64,000 nt of DNA, taken from assembly GCA_041166745.1 (NCBI GenBank), contig JBEEGH010000005.1, forward strand, positions 186,001-250,000, in the 5' to 3' direction. The stretch comes from DASUCS01 sp041166745 (GTDB lineage Bacteria; Actinomycetota; Acidimicrobiia; Acidimicrobiales; JACDCH01). Below, piece after piece: positions 59,799 to 64,000 of this stretch. The stretch's first letter is position 1; each line of letters starts with the position of its first letter. Under the pieces are notes generated by a model, which searched no databases, was not told the origin of the DNA, and was given only the letters and a program-made list of their open reading frames with translations. The position numbers were made by a program, and so were the translations under genes.

Positions 59799-59861
59799 CT
59801 CAATTGGCAGAGCGAGCGGCTGTTAACCGCTAGGTCGAGAGTTCGAGCCTCTCCCCCGGAG
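59789..59861 (+). tRNA. tRNA-Asn (anticodon GTT)
   Basis: A 73-base cloverleaf: acceptor TCCGGGG/CCCCGGA, D arm GCTC/GAGC, anticodon stem AGCGG/CCGCT closing CTGTTAA (anticodon GTT), T arm GAGAG-TTCGAGC-CTCTC, discriminator G. CCA is not encoded. The 5' end overlaps the stop of the preceding ORF. Confidence 0.96.
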
Positions 59862-59867
59862 CGCTAC

Positions 59868-60251
59868 TCATTCGGCGGGGCGCATCTTGTCCTGCTGCCA
59901 GAAGGCCCGTTGGCTTGTGATCCGGCCATCGTCGGCGAAGGTCATCACATCGATGGCCTCTAGCAGGAACATCGTCCCGCCGATGCTCGGCCGAATCTCC
60001 ATGGCGAACGCCGCCTGATCACCGCAGACCGCCGTGATGTCGAGCGAGCGCAGCTCGATCGAATCGGCCAGCGAGTGCGACGCTTCGAAGAAGCCGCTGA
60101 TGGCGTCTTTGCCGCGATGCACGGGCGAGCCCACGGGATCTTCGACGGTTGCATCCTCGGTGAAGAGCGCGACCCACGCGTCGCGATCACCAGCGGTGAA
60201 GGCCTTCCAGTAGTTCTCGATCGTCTCGCGAATCACGCTCTCGTCCGGCAT
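59868..60251 (-). CDS. SnoaL-like / ketosteroid-isomerase-like protein
   Basis: A 127-residue NTF2-fold protein: VIRETIENYWKAFTAGDRDA, WVALFTEDATVEDPVGSPVH, GKDAISGFFEASHSL and MTFADDGRITSQRAFWQQDK. The pattern fits limonene-epoxide-hydrolase/KSI-like proteins common in steroid- and terpenoid-using Actinobacteria. The Asp in VEDPVG could be the catalytic base; substrate unknown. ATG at 60251, lying between two tRNA genes on the other strand. Confidence 0.83.
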   Translation of the reverse strand: MPDESVIRETIENYWKAFTAGDRDAWVALFTEDATVEDPVGSPVHRGKDAISGFFEASHSLADSIELRSLDITAVCGDQAAFAMEIRPSIGGTMFLLEAIDVMTFADDGRITSQRAFWQQDKMRPAE

Positions 60252-60258
60252 GGCCGAG

Positions 60259-60264
60259 ACCGTA
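60259..60264 (-). promoter_or_regulatory. Possible -10 box (TACGGT) of the SnoaL-like gene
   Basis: On the minus strand TACGGT lies 7 bases before the ATG at 60251. Confidence 0.4.
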
Positions 60265-60293
60265 GCCGTCGGTCGTAGCATCACCGCCCGGCA

Positions 60294-60366
60294 GGGCTCG
60301 TAGCTCAGTGGTCAGAGCAGGGGACTCATAATCCTTAGGTCGGAGGTTCGATCCCTCCCGAGCCCA
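60294..60366 (+). tRNA. tRNA-Met (anticodon CAT, probably elongator)
   Basis: A 73-base cloverleaf: acceptor GGGCTCG/CGAGCCC, D arm GCTC/GAGC, anticodon stem GGGGA/TCCTT with two G-U pairs closing CTCATAA (anticodon CAT), T arm GGAGG-TTCGATC-CCTCC, discriminator A. The full Watson-Crick first acceptor pair rules out the initiator. A tRNA-Ile2 with modified CAT is the alternative. No CCA is encoded; a protein gene starts 2 bases after the 3' end. Confidence 0.9.
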
Positions 60367-60368
60367 CG

Positions 60369-61427
60369 ATGTCAAAAGTGTTCATTCCGACGACGCCCGA
60401 CGCGATCACGCGTGAGTGGCTGACCGAGGTGTTGGGCGCGCCGGTGGCGTCCGTCGAGAAACAAATGGTCGGCACTGGGCAGATGGGCGACAGCGTGCGC
60501 CTCACGCTCGGCTACGAACCCGATGCGGCAGGGCCGGCGTCGGTGGTCGCGAAGTTGCCGGCGCTCGATCCGACGAGCAGAGCAACCGCCGCGGCCATGC
60601 GGAGTTACGAGATCGAGGTGAGCTTCTATCGCGAGCTTGCCCCGACGCTGCCAGTGCGCGCGCCGCGTTGTCATGTCGCGTTGCACGATCAGTCGACCGA
60701 CGATTTCATCCTCTTGCTCGAAGATCTCGCGCCGGCGCGCCAGGGCGATCAACTCGTGGGCTGCTCGATCGATGAGGCCGCGATCGCGGTCGAGGAGCTA
60801 CCGAAACTGCACGCCCCGCGATGGGGAGATCCGCGCCTTGCCGACCTGCCGTGGCTGCACCGCAACACCGCCGATTCCGCGGTGATGACCACCATGCTCG
60901 TCACCGGGCTGTACGACGGCTTCCGCACTCGCTACGCCGACCGTCTCGAGCCCGACGTGTTCGCGCTGTGTGAGCGGTTCATCCCGAGGCTCAACGCCTA
61001 CTTGGCCGGGCGTCCCGGACCGTGGACTGTCGCCCACGGTGACTATCGGCTCGACAACCTTCTGTTCGGCACCGATGCCGGCGCGCCCGCGGTCGCCGTC
61101 GTCGATTGGCAGACCGTTGCTCATGGTCCGGGCATCGCCGACTTGAGTTACTTCGTAGGGGCCGGATTGCTTGCCGCGGACCGCGTCGCGCACGAAGCCG
61201 ACCTCGTTCACAGCTACCACGCGGGACTCAACGCCGCCGGCGTCGATCTCGACTGGGACGACTGTTGGGAACAGTACCGACGACATACGTTCGCCGGACT
61301 GGTGATGGCCGTGGCCGCCTCGATGCTCGTCGAGCAGACCGACCGGGGCGACGACATGTTCATGGCGATGGCCAACCGCCACGGTCGCCACGCGCTCGAC
61401 CTCGAAGCCGAAGCACTGATCGACTGA
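60369..61427 (+). CDS. Phosphotransferase-family protein (ecdysteroid-kinase-like APH fold)
   Basis: A 352-residue kinase-fold protein: VGTGQMGDSVRLTLGYEPDA, ASVVAKLPALDP (N-lobe Lys), FILLLEDLAPARQGDQ, the catalytic loop VAHGDYRLDNLLFG and the metal loop VAVVDWQTVAHGPGIADLSY. Active residues are intact. Similar actinobacterial proteins lie near acyl-CoA and steroid genes. The ATG follows the tRNA-Met discriminator base by only two bases, so its transcript is probably freed by tRNA 3' processing. The following gene starts 14 bases after its stop. Confidence 0.85.
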   Translation: MSKVFIPTTPDAITREWLTEVLGAPVASVEKQMVGTGQMGDSVRLTLGYEPDAAGPASVVAKLPALDPTSRATAAAMRSYEIEVSFYRELAPTLPVRAPRCHVALHDQSTDDFILLLEDLAPARQGDQLVGCSIDEAAIAVEELPKLHAPRWGDPRLADLPWLHRNTADSAVMTTMLVTGLYDGFRTRYADRLEPDVFALCERFIPRLNAYLAGRPGPWTVAHGDYRLDNLLFGTDAGAPAVAVVDWQTVAHGPGIADLSYFVGAGLLAADRVAHEADLVHSYHAGLNAAGVDLDWDDCWEQYRRHTFAGLVMAVAASMLVEQTDRGDDMFMAMANRHGRHALDLEAEALID

Positions 61428-61441
61428 ACAGGACACCTCGC

Positions 61442-62458
61442 ATGCCTGAACTCACACCGATGGACGAACTGTTCGTCCATCAGATCCCCGAGCCGCTGCC
61501 CAACGTGGTGACCGCGCACGACCATTGGCGCGAGAGCCTGTTCTTCATCGCGCATCCTCGGGACGGGCTGGGCGATGTCGTGATCCTGACACTCGCCCAC
61601 TTCCCGAAGCGGGGCGTGATGGACTCACTGCAGTTGGGACGCATCGGTGACACGATGACGGCTGCCCATCACGAGCGTCCGTACGACGGTGATCCCCACA
61701 CGATGGCGGTTGGTCCCGTTCGCATCGACATCGCTGAGCCTTTTCGCACCGTGCACCTCCATGTCGACGACGATCCCGCCGCACCTGTGTCGCTCGATCT
61801 CACGTTCACCGCCCGTACCCGAGCGCATGGCCTACGTCGAGGAACGATGAAGGCCGCGTCCGAAATCGTGTGGGATCAGAGCCACATGATCCAGTCGGGC
61901 AACTACAACGGCACGGTCACCCACGCTGGCCGAACCATCGAGATCGACAACTGGTGGGGCCAACGCGATCACTCGTGGGGTATCCGCGACCACGCCCGCG
62001 TGCCGTTGTGGATGTGGCTCGCCATCCAGCTGCCCGAGGGGATGATCGCGGTCTGGCACTGGGAGTACGCGAACGGCGCGCCGGTGTACACCGACGGCTG
62101 CTTCGCGCCGGCCGATGGTGGCGACCCGGTGCCGGTCGTGGGATTCCATCACGACCTCCGGTGGGTGGGGGAGGACGGGGCGGAACGGTCATATGAGCGT
62201 GACGGCGGTGACGTCACGGGACTGGCCGGCCACGTCGACATCCACCTCGAAGGGGGCCGGACGCTGGCGATCGATGCGGAGGGTCGCTGGGCCCAGCGCT
62301 ACGGACCACTCGGTGGGGGACTGAGCGAAATGCTCGTCCGGACCTCCGACGGAACCGCCGGCACCGCGATCTACGAGGTCACCGGGGCGTCGCACCATCA
62401 TTTCTTCCCGGTGGCGAGGGCAACCGGCCTTCCTCCTGACGGAAATCAGGGCTCGTAG
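61442..62458 (+). CDS. Conserved hypothetical protein with WGQRDHSWG motif (lipocalin-like halves)
   Basis: A 338-residue soluble protein. It is rich in beta strands with a central WWGQRDHSWGIRDH motif (about residues 172-185), characteristic of a large uncharacterised actinobacterial family resembling AttH/CrtC-like lipocalin proteins. Family members are often found next to phosphotransferase-family and steroid or fatty-acid genes, as here. I do not assign a reaction. ATG at 61442; the frame upstream is open only because it overlaps the preceding gene. Confidence 0.72.
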   Translation: MPELTPMDELFVHQIPEPLPNVVTAHDHWRESLFFIAHPRDGLGDVVILTLAHFPKRGVMDSLQLGRIGDTMTAAHHERPYDGDPHTMAVGPVRIDIAEPFRTVHLHVDDDPAAPVSLDLTFTARTRAHGLRRGTMKAASEIVWDQSHMIQSGNYNGTVTHAGRTIEIDNWWGQRDHSWGIRDHARVPLWMWLAIQLPEGMIAVWHWEYANGAPVYTDGCFAPADGGDPVPVVGFHHDLRWVGEDGAERSYERDGGDVTGLAGHVDIHLEGGRTLAIDAEGRWAQRYGPLGGGLSEMLVRTSDGTAGTAIYEVTGASHHHFFPVARATGLPPDGNQGS

Positions 62459-62568
62459 CCATCGACGTACATGCCCTAAGGAACTAGCCATAGCAGCCCT
62501 TTTGGGCCGACGGGTGTTTTCGACCCGTTCTACCTCAGGTAATCAGGGCAACCTGCCGAAAAACAGCA
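62459..62568 (+). other. Intergenic leader with two hairpins before the TadE-like genes
   Basis: This 110-base gap holds GCCC-TTTT-GGGC (62496-62507) and a perfect 6-bp hairpin ACGGGT-GTTTTCG-ACCCGT (62510-62528). They could terminate the upstream operon or form the leader of the pilus operon. A weakly riboswitch-like CAGGGCAACCTGCCGAAAA lies further on, but no known riboswitch fold can be completed. Confidence 0.35.
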
Positions 62569-63066
62569 GTGATGAGCTATGCCCGCGAGTCCGACAGCGG
62601 GAGACGACGGTTCCAGGGCGATGACGGTGCGCTGCTCGTGGAGCTGGCCCTCTCCGCTGTCGTACTCATCCTGATCGTCTTTGGGGTCATCGACCTCGGC
62701 CGGTCGTACGCGCTCCAGAATCGTCTCGCAAACGCGTCGCGTGAAGGCGCGGCGATTGCACAGTTCAAGCCCGGCAACGTCAACACGGGGTGCGCGAGCG
62801 GGAGCAACATCGTCGACCGCGCTTCGAGCGAGGACTCGGGCCTCGCCGCAGCGCCCGGATTCACCGTCACCGTCGCCAAGCAAGTCGGCGCTTCGCGGGT
62901 GGCATTCACTGGCTGCGGAACACCCACAGGGACGACGGTCTCCGCTGGTGACACCGTCGTCGTGACCGTCACCGCCAACTTCTCCGTCATCACGCCGATC
63001 ATCGCTTCGATGATCGGCAACACCGTCGTCGTCTCGAAGAGCACCTCCGTGGTGGTGCAAGGATGA
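62569..63066 (+). CDS. TadE-like pilus-assembly protein 1
   Basis: A 165-residue protein with a short basic N-terminus, then DDGALLVELALSAVVLILIV (pilin-like helix about residues 18-42), IDLGRSYALQNRLANASREG and an extracytoplasmic beta-rich tail. This is the TadE-like minor pilin pattern. Start GTG at 62569 or ATG at 62572. The next gene overlaps its stop (ATGA). No Flp pilin or TadABC gene is in the window; they may lie further downstream. Confidence 0.82.
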   Translation: MMSYARESDSGRRRFQGDDGALLVELALSAVVLILIVFGVIDLGRSYALQNRLANASREGAAIAQFKPGNVNTGCASGSNIVDRASSEDSGLAAAPGFTVTVAKQVGASRVAFTGCGTPTGTTVSAGDTVVVTVTANFSVITPIIASMIGNTVVVSKSTSVVVQG

Positions 63067-63965
63067 TCCGCGAACGCGTGAAACGTTGTTTCGGTGACCG
63101 CGGCGCCATGCTCGTCGAGGCCGCGTTCGTGTTTCCGCTTTTTCTCACGTTGCTGTTCGGGATCGTCGACATCGGCAACGCCGAATTCCAGACGAGCCAA
63201 GCGACGGCGGCAGCGCGCGATGGCGCCCGCATCGGCATCCTCCATTTCGACAACGCGGATGTGAACGGCTCGGGTGACAGGCAGCTCATCGTCGACCAGG
63301 TCAACGCTCGGATGGCCGGCCAGAGCGCCACGGTCGCGGTGTCGTGCATCGAGGGACTCACCGGGTCGACCACCCTGGACTGCTCGCAGGCGATCCCCGA
63401 TCAGGATCGGATTCGGGTCACGGTGTCGTGGACCTACAACCCGCTCACTCCCGTGATGGCCAGGGTCGGCCCGCAGAACATCAGCGGCACCGCGACCATG
63501 GCGATTCTCGGTCAACCGACGGGTTTGCCGGCAACTACCACAACGACGAGCACGACCACGACCACGACCACCACGACCACGCCCGGCTCTTCGACGTCAT
63601 CCACGTCGACGTCGTCGACCACCACCACGACCACGCCGCCCGGCGGCTGTTCGATCGTGGGTCTGAGCGTCAACCCGGCATTGCCGCTCGTGCGACAGAA
63701 CAAGAACAGCACCAATCTCAAGACCAACACAACGTTCACCGTCACGACGAACGGGGCGGCAACGTGTACCACGCTCAAGATCCAGTTCCCGACCAAGACC
63801 GCACCCACGACGTGGTCGCTCACACCGGGAGCCGGAGCGACGTGGACGGCCTTGGTGCACACGACGGATCTGGCCTGGGCCGCCGGTACGAACCTCCCGC
63901 TCTACATACAGAACAGCGCCGGCACCACGCTCTCCGGCGGCACATTCTCGGTCACAGTCACATGA
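63063..63965 (+). CDS. TadE-like protein 2 with Thr-rich linker and Ig-like C-terminal domain
   Basis: A 300-residue protein. Residues 13-40 (GAMLVEAAFVFPLFLTLLFG) form the TadE-type helix, followed by the minor-pilin region (FQTSQATAAARDGARIGILH). Residues about 155-200 are a Thr/Ser-rich linker built of ACC/ACG/ACA codons, probably a glycosylation or spacer segment. The last 100 residues are beta-rich (CSIVGLSVNPALPLVRQNKN; TFTVTTNGAATCTTLKIQFP), Ig-like and presumably displayed at the surface. Coupled to TadE 1 and to the next gene by ATGA overlaps. Confidence 0.8.
   Translation: MIRERVKRCFGDRGAMLVEAAFVFPLFLTLLFGIVDIGNAEFQTSQATAAARDGARIGILHFDNADVNGSGDRQLIVDQVNARMAGQSATVAVSCIEGLTGSTTLDCSQAIPDQDRIRVTVSWTYNPLTPVMARVGPQNISGTATMAILGQPTGLPATTTTTSTTTTTTTTTTPGSSTSSTSTSSTTTTTTPPGGCSIVGLSVNPALPLVRQNKNSTNLKTNTTFTVTTNGAATCTTLKIQFPTKTAPTTWSLTPGAGATWTALVHTTDLAWAAGTNLPLYIQNSAGTTLSGGTFSVTVT
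63550..63641 (+). repeat. Low-complexity ACC/ACG/TCG repeat encoding the Thr/Ser linker
   Basis: Runs of ACCACGACC-type triplets, mostly codons for Thr, then a TCGTCGACC/ACGTCG-rich part for Ser and Thr. Such tracts are prone to length change by slippage. Confidence 0.7.
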
Positions 63966-64000
63966 GAGGACGTTCGGTGCTCACCAATCTGCGGAAGCGA
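63962..64000 (+). CDS. Start of a third gene of the TadE-like operon (partial)
   Basis: An ATG overlaps the stop of the preceding gene (ATGA) and the frame stays open to the end of the window: MRGRSVLTNLRKR. Only 13 codons are visible, so the product cannot be named; a further TadE/TadG-like protein is the simplest guess. Confidence 0.5.
   Translation, partial: MRGRSVLTNLRKR

Noticed and set aside
62459..62568. Possible c-di-GMP (GEMM) riboswitch before the TadE-like genes
   Set aside because: A CAGGGCAACC-like stretch is present, but the GCAAAGCC core and the second stem cannot be found in the right order. It is too short for a complete aptamer.
1..64000. CRISPR array, IS element, prophage or BREX/toxin-antitoxin type defence system
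   Set aside because: I looked for repeated spacers, transposase or integrase motifs, phage structural genes and defence nucleases on both strands and found none, apart from the excisionase remnant and the LAGLIDADG-like ORF.

Overview
The window is a 64 kb piece of a high-GC bacterial chromosome. Gene content and style (many GTG starts, 1-4 base gene overlaps, F420-type LLM oxidoreductase, LCP/LytR_C protein, BldD-like regulator, AfsR-type regulator, dimeric glyS, FolP2-like paralogue) point to Actinobacteria. The many FadD-like, phosphotransferase-family and NTF2-like proteins, with a Tad pilus locus, make class Acidimicrobiia (Ilumatobacter-like) my best guess. That placement is inference, not proof. 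Almost all of it is ordinary core chromosome, with no IS element, prophage, CRISPR or rRNA operon.

Layout. 1-6.3 kb: LCP protein end, rsfS, tRNA-Ala, leuS, an acyl-AMP ligase and an LLM oxidoreductase. 6.3-13 kb: a branched-chain-amino-acid-type ABC transporter in an unusual format: fused LivH-LivM permease, then one polypeptide joining a 12-helix MFS transporter to LivF-like and LivG-like ATPases, then a membrane-anchored binding protein. 13-22.8 kb: PAC2 protein, kinase-like protein, CnoX-type thioredoxin, comEA, zinc-finger/USP protein, cupredoxin, DUF2330, comEC, folP2-like, holA, rpsT. 22.8-30.5 kb: lepA, a diguanylate cyclase, hrcA-dnaJ-rsmE, a BldD-like regulator with the c-di-GMP motif, hemW. 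30.5-33.6 kb: LysM protein, pseudokinase, and a scar where a TadG-like gene and an excisionase-like gene were both beheaded. 33.6-41.5 kb: phoH-ybeY-CNNM-era, a DinG-like helicase, BrkB, uppS-recO. 41.6-49.2 kb: lipoprotein, glyS, hydrolase, methyltransferase, ppdK, terC. 49.2-55.8 kb: a large SARP/AfsR-type regulator and a small divergent cluster (SnoaL-like, kinase-like, two methyltransferases). 55.8-59.1 kb: dnaG-sigA and a YtxH-like protein. 59.1-64 kb: an HTH/LAGLIDADG-like ORF running into tRNA-Asn, a SnoaL-like protein, tRNA-Met followed 2 bases later by a kinase-like gene, a conserved hypothetical, and the start of a TadE-like pilus locus.

The most interesting signals are: (1) the MFS-ATPase-ATPase fusion; (2) matching 11-bp-pitch direct repeats (CTGCAAG type) in front of the SARP gene and in front of the divergent SnoaL/methyltransferase cluster, with identical 23-base spacing to the start codon, which look like the SARP's own operators; (3) a widespread TANNNT box 6-10 bases before start codons, implying leaderless transcription; (4) the double-truncation scar at 32.5-33.0 kb; (5) a BldD-like c-di-GMP effector about 3 kb from a GGDEF enzyme that carries an I-site.

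Genes are packed tightly. Four convergent pairs overlap by exactly their stop codons (CTAG, TTAA, CTAG, TTAG), and no gene-free stretch exceeds 300 bases.
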